Shown: in pieces, positions 41,023-49,060 of the stretch
How the letters are laid out: every line of letters starts with the position of its first letter
Position numbering within the stretch: the first letter of the stretch is position 1
Origin: Geodermatophilus siccatus
GTDB lineage: Bacteria; Actinomycetota; Actinomycetes; Mycobacteriales; Geodermatophilaceae
Assembly: GCF_900103785.1 (NCBI RefSeq)
Contig: NZ_FNHE01000007.1
Location: 186,001 to 250,000 of the forward strand
DNA: 64,000 bases
Direction: 5' to 3'
Translations under genes and position numbers: made by a program
The notes under the pieces: generated by a model
Seen by the model: only the letters and a program-made list of their open reading frames with translations
What the model was told of the DNA's origin: nothing
Databases searched by the model: none

Positions 41023-41038
41023 TGGTGCACGCGCACCA
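41023..41038. promoter_or_regulatory. TGGTGC-ACGC-GCACCA palindrome upstream of the 41249 gene
   Basis: A perfect 6-bp inverted repeat with a 4-base spacer, sharing its half-site with the palindrome at 40236. It is about 50 bases after the NarL-type gene and 210 bases before the small Cys-rich protein gene. A further TGCACCTGGT lies just downstream. The rest of this 270-base gap holds nothing recognisable. Confidence 0.4.
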
Positions 41039-41248
41039 GGCGGTTGGCACGGGTGCACCTGGTCCGCGCTCGACCTCCGCGTACACGATCGAGTCCGGTC
41101 GGTGCGCAGTCGCGCGCCGGGTCGTCGCCCGCGCAGGAGCACCTCCGTGGCCGGGGCCGGCCGGGACCGCATGCCGGTCCCGGCCGACGCGGCGACCGCG
41201 GCTCCCCGCACCGCGTGGATCGACCACGGACGACGGAGGGGCAACGAG

Positions 41249-41437
41249 GTGGAACCGAGCGAGCAGGTCACGTGGGAGGAGTGCCCGAACTGCCGACGGG
41301 CGGCGGCGGTGGGCTGGGTGGACGGGCAGCCCGTCGAGTTCGACTGCCCGCGCGGCTGCCACCTCGGCGCCGAGCAGGTCCGGGCCTTCACCGCTGCCGG
41401 GGACAGCCGAGCGCCGGTCCAGCCCGGGTACCCCTGA
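41249..41437 (+). CDS. Small zinc-ribbon-like protein (two Cys pairs)
   Basis: A 62-residue protein with CPNC near residue 12 and CPRGC near residue 33, a spacing that suits a small zinc ribbon. The sequence VTWEECPNCRRAAAVGWVDG matches the protein encoded at 3048-3188, which has only the first pair. The start is GTG 41249, with GGAGGGG seven bases upstream; longer in-frame options upstream lack such a site. Function unknown; such ribbons often bind nucleic acid or protein partners. It follows the TGGTGC palindrome and may be a target of the adjacent regulator. Confidence 0.7.
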   Translation: MEPSEQVTWEECPNCRRAAAVGWVDGQPVEFDCPRGCHLGAEQVRAFTAAGDSRAPVQPGYP

Positions 41438-41471
41438 GGACGGGACGCCTCCCGGCAGGCGACCGGTCGGG

Positions 41472-42347
41472 TCAGACGGAGCTGACCGGCGCGCCCAGAC
41501 GGATCTCCCCGTCGGCGAGGACGTCGGCACGCAGACCCCCGCGGTGGATGAGCGGCCGCAGGACCCCTGGTCCGCTGAGCCGGTCGAGGTGCACGCAGGG
41601 CTCGCACAGCCGGCGTCCCTCGCACAGCACTTCCCCGATGCGGAACCGCCGCCCGACCAGCGCGTTGACGTCGATGCCGCGGGTGAGGACGTTGCGCCGG
41701 GTGCCGGCGAAGTCCAGGGCCCGCCCGGCCGCCGCCATCTCGTCGAGGACCTCGGCGGCGATGAGGGTCAGGTCGTAGCCGGGGCGCCGTCCGGCCCGAG
41801 GGGTGAACGTGCCGGCTCCCGCGGCGTAGCGGTCCCCGTCGAGCCCGCGGCCGGCGCGGGCCTGCGCGACCTCGAGCAGCTGCATCGGCGCCTCCGCGGC
41901 GGGTGCCACGGCGAGGCCCTCGACGGTGCCGCGCAGGTCCGCCCCGGCGGACTGCCGGTGCAGCACCGGGTCGAGGGAGGCGACGGCGTGCGCCTCGCGG
42001 ATGCGCAGGTCCGCGGTGGCCCGGCCCAGCAGCGCGGGCACCTGCGGGCTGAGGACGACGCCCGGCGGCGTGCCGAACGCCAGCACGGCCACCTCCGTGC
42101 CGGCCGGGTGCTCCACGACGGCGATCCACCACCCCGCCCACTGGAAGCGGACGGGGTCGGCGATGGGCACCAGCCCCGACCCGCGCTCGGCCAGCCAGGT
42201 GCGCCAGGCGCCCAGCGCGTGCGCCAGGTCCTCGCCGGGCAGCGGCAGCTCGGCCCCCGGCACCTCGGTGACCGACGCCAGGCACGCGGCGAACCCCCGG
42301 ACGAGCGCACCTGCGGCGGGTCCGGGCGGGAGCTCGACGTCGATCAC
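41472..42347 (-). CDS. MOSC-domain protein
   Basis: A 291-residue protein. The C-terminal part (about 150-285) is a MOSC domain: GLDGDRYAAGAGTF, LTLIAAEVLDEM, ARRNVLTRGIDVNALVGRRFRIGEVLCEG, and LCEPCVHLDRL, where the Cys binds molybdenum cofactor or accepts sulfur. MOSC proteins handle sulfur or Moco transfer, or reduce N-hydroxylated compounds. The N-terminal 140 residues are not recognised and have a WxxWLAERG-type pattern. The start is GTG 42347 with GAGGAGA upstream, 25 bases after lysE, so the two genes are probably co-transcribed. Confidence 0.85.
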   Translation of the reverse strand: MIDVELPPGPAAGALVRGFAACLASVTEVPGAELPLPGEDLAHALGAWRTWLAERGSGLVPIADPVRFQWAGWWIAVVEHPAGTEVAVLAFGTPPGVVLSPQVPALLGRATADLRIREAHAVASLDPVLHRQSAGADLRGTVEGLAVAPAAEAPMQLLEVAQARAGRGLDGDRYAAGAGTFTPRAGRRPGYDLTLIAAEVLDEMAAAGRALDFAGTRRNVLTRGIDVNALVGRRFRIGEVLCEGRRLCEPCVHLDRLSGPGVLRPLIHRGGLRADVLADGEIRLGAPVSSV

Positions 42348-42372
42348 AGGTTCTCCTCGGGTCTTGGGTGGA

Positions 42373-43005
42373 TCAGGCTCCGCCGACACCGCGGACGGCG
42401 AGTGAGACGGCCAGGGCCAGCATGACGACGGCGATGACGCCGTCGAGCACTCGCCAGGCCGCCGGGCGGGCGAACACCGGCCGCAGCAGGCGGGCCCCGA
42501 AGCCGAGGCCGGTGAACCAGAGCACGCTGCCGAGACCCGCCCCGGCGGCGAACTGCCACCGGTGCTCGCCGTAGGTCGAGGCCATCGAGCCGAGCAGGAC
42601 CACCGTGTCCAGGTAGACGTGCGGGTTGAGCCAGGTCAGCGCCAGGCAGGTGCCGACGGTCACCGCGAGCCCGGTGCGTGCACCGGTGGCGTCCGGCAGC
42701 AGCGCGCCGGGACGCAGCGCCCGCCGCGCGGCCAGCACGCCGTAGCAGAGCAGGAACGCCGCTCCGGCGAAACAGACCACGGGGATCAGCCACGGCACCT
42801 GCGACAGGGCCGCGCCGGCGCCCAGCACCCCGGCGAAGATCAACGCGAGGTCGGAGAGGGCGCACACCGCCACCACCGCGGCCACGTGCTCGAGGCGGAG
42901 TCCCTGCCGCAGGACGAAGGCGTTCTGGGCACCGATGGCGACGATCAGGCCCAGGCCGAGCGCGAGCCCGGACGCGACGGCGAGCAGCGCCGGAGTGGTC
43001 AGCAC
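42373..43005 (-). CDS. lysE: LysE/ArgO-type basic amino acid exporter
   Basis: A 210-residue inner-membrane exporter with six hydrophobic segments. The N-terminal GLGLIVAIGAQNAFVLRQGL is the diagnostic LysE/ArgO signature and TWLNPHVYLDTVVLLGS the conserved central segment. It expels excess lysine or arginine. The gene diverges from the LysG-type regulator gene, with a 72-base shared promoter region holding a clear palindrome, as in Corynebacterium glutamicum lysE-lysG. The first ATG gives the usual short periplasmic leader. Confidence 0.93.
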   Translation of the reverse strand: MLTTPALLAVASGLALGLGLIVAIGAQNAFVLRQGLRLEHVAAVVAVCALSDLALIFAGVLGAGAALSQVPWLIPVVCFAGAAFLLCYGVLAARRALRPGALLPDATGARTGLAVTVGTCLALTWLNPHVYLDTVVLLGSMASTYGEHRWQFAAGAGLGSVLWFTGLGFGARLLRPVFARPAAWRVLDGVIAVVMLALAVSLAVRGVGGA

Positions 43006-43041
43006 GCCCTCGACGTTAGGAACCCCTGCGCACGCGGTCCA

Positions 43042-43067
43042 GCTAATGATTTTTACACATCATTAGC
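43042..43067. promoter_or_regulatory. LysG operator candidate (GCTAATGAT-N8-ATCATTAGC)
   Basis: A perfect 9-bp inverted repeat with an 8-base spacer, strikingly AT-rich against its surroundings. It lies in the 72-base gap between lysE and lysG, ten bases before the lysG ATG. It contains the T-N11-A core of LysR-type sites. Binding by the neighbouring regulator is inferred from the known lysEG system. Confidence 0.7.
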
Positions 43068-43077
43068 CTTGCTGTTC

Positions 43078-43983
43078 ATGGACCTCGACCTGAGCCAGTT
43101 GCGGGCGCTGGACGCCACCGTCCGCGGGGGCACGCTGGAGGCCGCCGCCCGGGCGCTGCACGTGACCCCGTCGGCGATCAGCCAGCGGCTGCGCGCCCTG
43201 GAGGTCGCGACCGGCCGGATCCTGCTGGTGCGGACCAAGCCGGTGCAGGTCACCGAGTCCGGGCAGGCGGTGCTGCGCCTGGCCCGGCAGGTCGACCTGC
43301 TCACCGCCGACGTCGCCCGCGAGCTCGGCGGCGATCCCGCGCCCGCGCCCGTGCCCGTGCCCACGCTCCCGATCGCCGTCAACGCCGACTCGATGGCCAC
43401 CTGGGTGCTGCCCGCGCTGACCCCGCTGGCTGGCGACGTCTGCTTCGACCTGCACCGCGAGGACCAGGAGCACACCAGCGCCCTGCTGCGCGCCGGCACG
43501 GTCATGGCGGCGGTGACCGCGGACGCCGAGCCGGTGCCCGGCTGCACCTCCACCCGCCTGGGCGGCATGCGCTACCGGCCGATGGCCACCCCCGGCTTCG
43601 CCCGGCGCTGGTTCCCCGCCGGCCCCACCCCCGAGGCGCTCGCCCGCGCCCCGGTGGTCGTCTTCGACCGCAAGGACGACCTGCAGCACCGCTACCTACA
43701 CGCGCAGGCCGGGCCCGACGTCGCCCCACCGGTGCACTACGTGCCCGCGGCGGCGGACTACGTCGCCGCGATCACCCTCGGCCTGGGCTGGGGCATGGTG
43801 CCCGACCTCCAGGCGCGGGGGGTGACGGCGGAGCTGGTCACCCTCGACCCGACCGACGCCGTGGACGTCGTCCTGCACTGGCAGCAGTGGCGGCTGCGCT
43901 CCCCCACGCTCGACCGCGTCCGCGAGGCCGTGCTCGCAGCCGCCGGCCGCCACCTGGACCAGCCCGGCGAGCCCAGGCGCTGA
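43078..43983 (+). CDS. lysG: LysG/ArgP-type LysR-family regulator
   Basis: A 301-residue LysR-type activator. The N-terminal winged helix (LSQLRALDATVRGGTLEAAARALHVTPSAISQRLRALE) is the ArgP/LysG form, where Q-R-L-R-A-L-E ends the recognition helix. The C-terminal effector domain (about 95-295) contains VNADSMATWVLPAL, typical of lysine/arginine-responsive members. It is expected to activate lysE when basic amino acids accumulate. The ATG at 43078 is unambiguous. The palindrome at 43042 overlaps its promoter region, so it probably also regulates itself. Confidence 0.92.
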   Translation: MDLDLSQLRALDATVRGGTLEAAARALHVTPSAISQRLRALEVATGRILLVRTKPVQVTESGQAVLRLARQVDLLTADVARELGGDPAPAPVPVPTLPIAVNADSMATWVLPALTPLAGDVCFDLHREDQEHTSALLRAGTVMAAVTADAEPVPGCTSTRLGGMRYRPMATPGFARRWFPAGPTPEALARAPVVVFDRKDDLQHRYLHAQAGPDVAPPVHYVPAAADYVAAITLGLGWGMVPDLQARGVTAELVTLDPTDAVDVVLHWQQWRLRSPTLDRVREAVLAAAGRHLDQPGEPRR

Positions 43984-44363
43984 TCGACCCCGGCGGCTTC
44001 CGCCGTCCCCACACGTGCAGGTCCGCGGCGCTCAGCGGAGCGTCGACCTCTGCACCAGGGGTCATCGGGGGCGATCTGCCAGCGTCGGTCGATCGCGGAT
44101 CCACCTCTCGGCTCGCTTTTGTGGTGGTGGAACCCGATGACGGTGGTTGGCCGGCTGCGTCCCTGTGCGGGCTCGTCGGTGTGGCATCTGTGGGTTACCC
44201 GGCCTCTGTACGACAGGCCCGAGCGCCGGTTCGGACGCGACACGAAGCGCGGAAGTGCCGAATGGTGATTGATCCGTGTTCCAGACGGGTCAAGTCGCCC
44301 TCGGAGCCGCCGATACGACACGGCAGCGGCCCGAAGTGGTGCCGACTGATGGAGAGGACCCGC
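43984..44363. other. Gene-free 380-base stretch of lower GC
   Basis: No credible gene or RNA is seen. A short CGGCGG-CTT-CCGCCG hairpin directly after lysG may terminate it. The GC content falls visibly from about 44100 on (for example GCTCGCTTTTGTGGTGGTGG), and the drop continues into the lipoprotein gene. Confidence 0.5.
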
Positions 44364-44966
44364 ATGCTCCGCCGCGCTCTGCCCGCCGTCCTGGTGGCCG
44401 CCACCCTTCTGCCCTTGGCCGCGTGCAACAGCGAGAGTGCAGGAACGCAGGACGCTGCTGGCGCGGCCTTGCCGACGACGACCTCCGCCGCGCCTGAGGC
44501 CAGCGAGCCCGCGGGCCCGGCGAAGAGCGACCGCGGCAACGTCATCAAGCAGGTCGGGGACGAGGCCTACGCCACCCTGCTCGACACCGACGAGCGCGTG
44601 TTCACCTTCTCGGTCGACGCGATCCGCGTCGATCAGCCGTGCAACAGCGGATTTGCCGACGAGCCGGCCAACGGCCACTTCGTCGGCATCGACGTCCGAG
44701 CAGCCACGACTCCCAACCTGCCTGCGGACTGGTTCATCCAGATCTCGGCGGACAACTTCCAGGTCATCGGCCCCGATGGGCTGACGGTCACCGACGTGTG
44801 GGGCACCGCCTACTCGTGTCTGGGCACCGCGGGCTCATTCACGACTGACCAGCTGGGGCCTGCGCAGCAGTACGCCGGCACGGTCGTCATCGACTCCCCG
44901 GTCACCAGCGGCACACTGATCTACAAGGTGCCCGGTGAGCCGACCGGCTGGGAGTGGCAGTTCTGA
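44364..44966 (+). CDS. Lipoprotein with DUF4352-like domain
   Basis: A 200-residue secreted lipoprotein. The signal peptide MLRRALPAVLVAATLLPLAAC ends in a lipobox with Cys21. A Thr/Ala/Pro/Glu-rich linker follows (about 22-60), then a DUF4352-type Ig-like domain (VFTFSVDAIRVDQPC, GHFVGIDVRA, VWGTAYSC) with two Cys that could pair. DUF4352 lipoproteins are found in Gram-positive bacteria and their role is mostly unknown. The ATG at 44364 has GAGAGGA at good spacing. Its GC content is lower than that of its neighbours, consistent with acquisition from elsewhere. Confidence 0.82.
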   Translation: MLRRALPAVLVAATLLPLAACNSESAGTQDAAGAALPTTTSAAPEASEPAGPAKSDRGNVIKQVGDEAYATLLDTDERVFTFSVDAIRVDQPCNSGFADEPANGHFVGIDVRAATTPNLPADWFIQISADNFQVIGPDGLTVTDVWGTAYSCLGTAGSFTTDQLGPAQQYAGTVVIDSPVTSGTLIYKVPGEPTGWEWQF

Positions 44967-45295
44967 CGTCGGTCAGCTCAGGACAACGAGGCGCCAGCGT
45001 CCGTGACCACGTACGCGCCGCGGGTCTGGCGCCGGTTCCCGGGGAGGGCTGACGACGATTGCCTCGGGGACCATCGGACTTCTCGGGCCGCCGCCGCGCT
45101 CCCTTACTGCGACCGGGACCGTGCAACCTCTGGCCTCTGCGGACATCGGCACCTCGTGGCGACCGCGGCCAAGGTCACGCCCGGTGGACGACCGTCGCCG
45201 TCGAGGTACCTGCTGAGCCCACCCGCTCCGGGCGCAGCACGGCCAGGTGCTGGCAGACGCCCATTCGTCCTGCTCAGACCGCTCGACGTCGACGC
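44967..45295. other. Gene-free 330-base stretch between convergent genes
   Basis: Only short open frames with amino acid content unlike real proteins (many Arg, Pro, His) are present. No strong terminator hairpin is seen. It continues the lower-GC segment that starts near 44100. Confidence 0.5.
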
Positions 45296-45862
45296 CTAGG
45301 GCCGTCGGACGGCGTAGCGCAGCAGGACGACACCGTTGCCGAACCGCCGGTTCTCCACCAGCTCCAGGTCGGTCGGGTCGTCGGCGGTCTCAAACAGCCG
45401 TCGACCGCGGCCGATGACGACCGGGTTGACGTAGAGCCGGTACTCGTCGACCAGGTCCAGTCGGCGGAAGGTCTCGGCCAGGTCGACCCCGCCGAGCGTC
45501 ATGTCCCCGCCGGGCTGCTGCTTCAGTGCGCGGATCTCGTCGGGGTCCACCTCTGCCCGCAGCGAGGCGTTGGGGCCGACCTCCTGCAGCGTGCGGGAGA
45601 ACACGATCTGCGGCACCGCCCGCCAGATGCCGGCGAACTCGCGCATGACCGGCGGGTTGTCCGGGTCCTGGTCGGCGGTCGGCCAGAACGACTCCATGAG
45701 CTCGTAGCTGACCCGGCCCTCGATGAAGGCGCTCTTGGTCGCGAGCTGCTCGTTGAAGTGCGCGTGCAGCTGTTCGTCGACGAGGTGCCAGCTCAGGTCG
45801 TGGTCCGGCCCCTCGAAGTAGCCGTCCAGCGACAGCATCATGTGCACGACGATCTTCCGCAC
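45296..45862 (-). CDS. Dihydrofolate reductase/RibD C-terminal family protein
   Basis: A 188-residue protein with the RibD_C/DHFR-like fold: KIVVHMMLSLDGYFEG at the N-terminus, AFIEGRVSYELMESFWP in the middle, IVFSRTLQEVGP and GGVDLAETFRRLDLVDEYRLYVNPVVIGRGRRLF near the C-terminus. Members reduce folates, flavin precursors or other substrates with NADPH; this YyaP/YwjB-like subgroup has no firm function. The start ATG 45862 fits the fold. A CGGTCCG-N6-CGGACCG inverted repeat lies 22 bases upstream. Confidence 0.88.
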   Translation of the reverse strand: MRKIVVHMMLSLDGYFEGPDHDLSWHLVDEQLHAHFNEQLATKSAFIEGRVSYELMESFWPTADQDPDNPPVMREFAGIWRAVPQIVFSRTLQEVGPNASLRAEVDPDEIRALKQQPGGDMTLGGVDLAETFRRLDLVDEYRLYVNPVVIGRGRRLFETADDPTDLELVENRRFGNGVVLLRYAVRRP

Positions 45863-45883
45863 GCGTCCTCCTGATCCACGACT

Positions 45884-45903
45884 CGGTCCGGGAGCTCGGA
45901 CCG
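45884..45903. promoter_or_regulatory. CGGTCCG-N6-CGGACCG inverted repeat
   Basis: A perfect 7-bp inverted repeat 22 bases upstream of the DHFR-like gene, in the gap between that gene and the RNase P RNA 3' end. It could be an operator for the DHFR-like gene or part of a hairpin in its leader. Confidence 0.3.
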
Positions 45904-46029
45904 GCGGACGCGGACGATCTCATCGGTCCCGCCGGTCTTCGCTCGGCACGGCCGGTCGGGCCTGCGCCGCGGACGCTGTGCGGACCGACGCCCACCTCCG
46001 ACCGCGTTCTCGCGGGTCAAGGGGCGGAC

Positions 46030-46441
46030 GACGGACGAGTCGGCCTGTACGCCGGGTTCTGTCCACGGGTGCCTCACGGCATCCCGATGGGCGGCCATCC
46101 ATCTAGGCCTGCCGTTGCCGGCAGGCTCCAGCGGTCCACCCGCAGGCATCGGGCGGGCAGCCCTCGAACGCCTGCGCAGGACGGCAGCGGACCGCCGTCC
46201 CTCTCGACCTTGCTCCGGGTGGGGTTTACCGAGCCGCACCGGTCACCCGGTGCGCTGGTGGTCTCTTACACCACCGTTTCACCCTCACCAGCGGCGAGCC
46301 GCTGGCGGTCTGTTCTCTGTGGCACTGTCCCGCGGGTCACCCCGGGTCGCCGTTAGCGACCACCCTGCCCTGTGGAGCCCGGACGTTCCTCGGCGACGGG
46401 GTCTCCCCCGCCGACGCGACCGCCCGGCCGACTCGTCCGTC
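46030..46441 (-). ncRNA. rnpB: RNase P RNA, bacterial class A
   Basis: Catalytic RNA that removes 5' leaders from tRNA precursors. On the minus strand, P1 pairs GACGGACGAGTCGGCC (5' end) with GGCCGACTCGTCCGTC (3' end). The universally conserved elements appear in order: GAGGAACGTCCGGGCTCC with ACAGGGCAGGGTG (CR I), CAGAGAACAGACC, GGTGAAACGGTGGTGTAAGAG (CR II/III region), GGTAAACCCCACC (L15, which binds the tRNA CCA end) and ACAGAACCCGGCGTACAGGCC (CR V). The length of about 412 nt is normal for actinobacteria. The ends are taken from the P1 helix and may differ by a few bases. Confidence 0.96.
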
Positions 46442-46450
46442 GTGCCGACC

Positions 46451-46456
46451 AGTCTA
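46451..46456 (-). promoter_or_regulatory. -10-like hexamer for rnpB
   Basis: TAGACT on the minus strand, nine bases before the first base of the P1 helix. The position fits transcription starting at the mature RNA end. It lies between the PIG-L gene stop and rnpB. Confidence 0.45.
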
Positions 46457-46466
46457 GTGGCCGGCC

Positions 46467-47186
46467 TCAGCCCCAGTAGAGGCGGAAGCCGACCCGCCGC
46501 CGCTCGTCCTCGGTCAACGTCCCCATGTCGACGATCTGCCGTGCCTGCTCCTCGACCGGTTGGTCGGAGAGCAGCTCGAGGTAGCGGCGGTGCTCGCACA
46601 GCGAGGCCACCGCCTTCTCGACATGGTCGGCGACGTCCACCTCGTGCGGCGGGTCGGACAACTCGCTGACGGCGATGTACGTGACGCCGCGCCACGGCTC
46701 CTCGGGGAGGTCCGGGAAGATCCACTCGTTCGCGGCGTCGGCGACCGCGTCGATGGTGCTCTGCCCGAGCGCGCGGTGGTCGGCGGAGTTCACGTACGCC
46801 GGCGAGACGCCGGGCGGGGTCCAGGTCGCGCCGAAGTACCCGGTGACCACCATCTCGGGGCGGTGCCGGCGGATGGCCGCGGCCAGGTCGCGGCGCAGCT
46901 CCGGTCCGGCGACGAGGACGCCGTCCCGGTGGTCGAGGAACTCCACCTCCGAGACCCCGACGACGGCCGCCGAGCGGCGCTCCTCCTCCTCGCGCAACGG
47001 ACCGGCCTCGGTCGGCGGGAGGCCGGCCATCCCGGCCTCACCCCGGGTCGCCAGCAGGTAGTGGACCTCCTTGCCGGCGGCCGTCCAGGCCGCGACGGCG
47101 GCCGCGAGGCCGTACTCGATGTCGTCGGGGTGCGCGGCCACGACCAGGGCGCGCTGCCAGTCGTCGGGCATCGGGAGCGGTGGCAT
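46467..47186 (-). CDS. PIG-L family deacetylase (MshB/LmbE-like)
   Basis: A 239-residue zinc-dependent N-deacetylase fold. The metal motif is AHPDD (18-22) and a second ligand comes from the SADHRALG segment near 137. Relatives deacetylate GlcNAc-inositol (mycothiol synthesis, MshB) or GlcNAc conjugates such as those in mycothiol S-conjugate removal. The central GEAGMAGLPPTEAGPLREEEERRSAAVVGVSEVEFLDHRDG-type region matches the general family, so the exact substrate is open. The start is the ATG at 47186. Confidence 0.88.
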   Translation of the reverse strand: MPPLPMPDDWQRALVVAAHPDDIEYGLAAAVAAWTAAGKEVHYLLATRGEAGMAGLPPTEAGPLREEEERRSAAVVGVSEVEFLDHRDGVLVAGPELRRDLAAAIRRHRPEMVVTGYFGATWTPPGVSPAYVNSADHRALGQSTIDAVADAANEWIFPDLPEEPWRGVTYIAVSELSDPPHEVDVADHVEKAVASLCEHRRYLELLSDQPVEEQARQIVDMGTLTEDERRRVGFRLYWG

Positions 47187-47234
47187 GGCGGGCAGTCTGC
47201 TCCGGGGGGACGACGATCGGCGAGACGGCGGACC

Positions 47235-48125
47235 TCACCGCTTCCGGGCGGCCTCGACGTGCCGGCGCGCCACCGCGAGCAGCGCGGCACCGGCGGGGGA
47301 CGACGGCCCGCCGGTGCGCCAGGCCAGTTCGATGCGCGAGGTCACGGGCGGGTCCAGCGGCAGCGCCCGCAGCCGGTCCGCCGCCGCGGCCGCCACCGAC
47401 GCCGGGACGACACCGGTGCCCAGGCCGCGCTCGGCGAGCAGGCACACCATCTCGAGGCCGGTCGCCTCGCAGGCCACCACCGGCGCCACCCCCGCGGCCG
47501 CGCACGCCGCGTCGAGCGCCGTCCGGCCACCGGTGCCCCGTGGCAGCGCCACGAGCCGGTGGGAGGCCAGCTCGGCCACGGCCAGCGAGCGCCCGCGCGG
47601 CGGACCGGCGACCGGCACCACAGCGACCTGCTCCTCCTCGTGGAGGACCGCCGTCTCCACGCCCGACGGCGGCGGCTGGGCCCGCCCCACCCAGGCCAGG
47701 TCCAGCCGGCCGGTGGACAGCGCGGCGAGCAGGTCGGCACCGGAGCCCTCGACCAGCACCACCTCGACGGCGGGGTGGGCCGTGGAGAAGTCGGCCAGCA
47801 GGTCGGCCAGCACGGTCGACGTGCACCCGACGACCATGCCGACCGCCACCCGCCCGCGCAGCAGCCCGGTGACCTCGTCGGCGACGTCCCGGGCCGCCGC
47901 CACCGCGGCCAGCGCCGCCCGCGCGTGCGCCAGCACAGCGACGCCGGCCTCCGTCGGCTGCGCACCGCTGCGCCCCCGCCGGAACAGCTGCACGCCCAGC
48001 TCCCGCTCCAGCGACCGGACCGCCGCGCTCACCGCCGGCTGGGCCACCAGCTCCCGCTGCGCGGCCGCCGTGAAGCTGCCCTCCTCGGCCACCGCGACGA
48101 CGTACCGCAGCTGGTGCAGTTCCAT
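47235..48125 (-). CDS. LysR-family transcriptional regulator
   Basis: A 296-residue regulator. The winged helix-turn-helix (ELHQLRYVVAVAEEGSFTAAAQRELVAQPAVSAAVRSLERELG) is followed by an effector domain of the periplasmic-binding type (from about 90; VAVGMVVGCTSTVLADLLADF). It diverges from the SnoaL-like gene, with 70 bases between them, and probably controls it. The start is ATG 48125; a GTG one codon earlier is also in frame. No ligand can be inferred. Confidence 0.9.
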   Translation of the reverse strand: MELHQLRYVVAVAEEGSFTAAAQRELVAQPAVSAAVRSLERELGVQLFRRGRSGAQPTEAGVAVLAHARAALAAVAAARDVADEVTGLLRGRVAVGMVVGCTSTVLADLLADFSTAHPAVEVVLVEGSGADLLAALSTGRLDLAWVGRAQPPPSGVETAVLHEEEQVAVVPVAGPPRGRSLAVAELASHRLVALPRGTGGRTALDAACAAAGVAPVVACEATGLEMVCLLAERGLGTGVVPASVAAAAADRLRALPLDPPVTSRIELAWRTGGPSSPAGAALLAVARRHVEAARKR

Positions 48126-48195
48126 CACTGCAGGCTATGGAAGCCAGCACCACCGTGTCTTGGAGTTCTGGCCCGGCCGGCCGCACGGTGGAGCC

Positions 48196-48552
48196 ATGAC
48201 CGACACCGCCACCCCCGCCGAGCTGGCCGAGACCTACTTCCGGTCCTGGCTGGCCCGCGACTTCGACACCCTCCGCGCCGTACTGGCCGACCACTGCACG
48301 TTCCGCGGCCCCCTGGGCACGGCCGACGACGCCGACACCTGCGTCGCCGGGCTGCGCGGGATGAGCCGGGTGCTCGAGGACGTCGTCGTCCGCCACCGGT
48401 TCGTCGACGGGGACGACGTCCTGACCTGGTTCGACCTGCACACCACCGGGGCGCCGCCGGCACCGACGGCCAACTGGATGCACACCGAGGACGGGCGGAT
48501 CGTGCGCATCCAGGTCACCTTCGACCCGCGGCCGGTGGTGACCCCGCAGTGA
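48196..48552 (+). CDS. SnoaL-like/NTF2-fold protein
   Basis: A 118-residue cone-shaped NTF2-like fold: TPAELAETYFRSWLARDFDTLRAVLADHCTFRGPLG, a helix pair and strand pattern typical of SnoaL and ketosteroid-isomerase-like proteins. Members are isomerases, hydratases or binding proteins; no catalytic Asp/Tyr set can be assigned with certainty. ATG 48196 is the start (GGAGCC upstream). Control by the divergent LysR regulator is likely. A deaminase gene follows after 19 bases on the same strand. Confidence 0.8.
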   Translation: MTDTATPAELAETYFRSWLARDFDTLRAVLADHCTFRGPLGTADDADTCVAGLRGMSRVLEDVVVRHRFVDGDDVLTWFDLHTTGAPPAPTANWMHTEDGRIVRIQVTFDPRPVVTPQ

Positions 48553-48571
48553 GCCGTCGCAGGATGGGCGC

Positions 48572-49060
48572 ATGGTCGACGACGCGGACCTCGCCCACCT
48601 GCGCCGCTGCGTGGCGCTCGCCCGCACGGCCCTCGAGTCCGGCGACGAGCCGTTCGGGTCGGTGCTGGTCGACGCCGAGGGGCGGGTCCGCTTCGAGGAC
48701 TCCAACCACGTGGCCGGTGGCGACGCCACCCAGCACCCCGAGTTCGCCATCGCCCGCTGGGCCGCCGAGCACCTGACCCCCGACGAGCGGACCGCGGCGA
48801 CCGTCTACACCTCCGGCGAGCACTGCCCGATGTGCTCCGCCGCCCACGCCTGGGTCGGGCTCGGCCGCATCGTCTACGCCAGCTCGTCGGCGCAGCTCGC
48901 GTCCTGGTCGGCCGAGCTCGGCGTCCCGCCGGCACCCGTCCGCCCGCTGCCGATCGGCGAGGTGGCTCCGGGCGTGCCGGTCGAGGGCCCGGTGGCCGGC
49001 CTCGACGAGGAGGTCCACGAGCTGCACCGGCGACGGTTCGGCCAGGGCCCGGCGTCCTAG
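48572..49060 (+). CDS. Nucleoside/cytidine deaminase-family protein
   Basis: A 162-residue zinc deaminase. The metal site is His55-Pro-Glu57 (QHPEFAIA) and Cys85-Pro-Met-Cys88 (EHCPMCSAAHAW), as in guanine and tRNA-adenosine deaminases. The C-terminal region (PVRPLPIGEVAPGVPVEGPVAG) is like that of actinobacterial guanine deaminase-related proteins. The substrate is not certain. It is 19 bases downstream of the SnoaL-like gene and overlaps the convergent methyltransferase stop by four bases. Confidence 0.88.
   Translation: MVDDADLAHLRRCVALARTALESGDEPFGSVLVDAEGRVRFEDSNHVAGGDATQHPEFAIARWAAEHLTPDERTAATVYTSGEHCPMCSAAHAWVGLGRIVYASSSAQLASWSAELGVPPAPVRPLPIGEVAPGVPVEGPVAGLDEEVHELHRRRFGQGPAS

Noticed and set aside
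45003-45299. A 98-codon plus-strand frame in the gap before the DHFR-like gene
   Set aside because: Composition is unlike real proteins, there is no ribosome site, and it overlaps the neighbouring stop.
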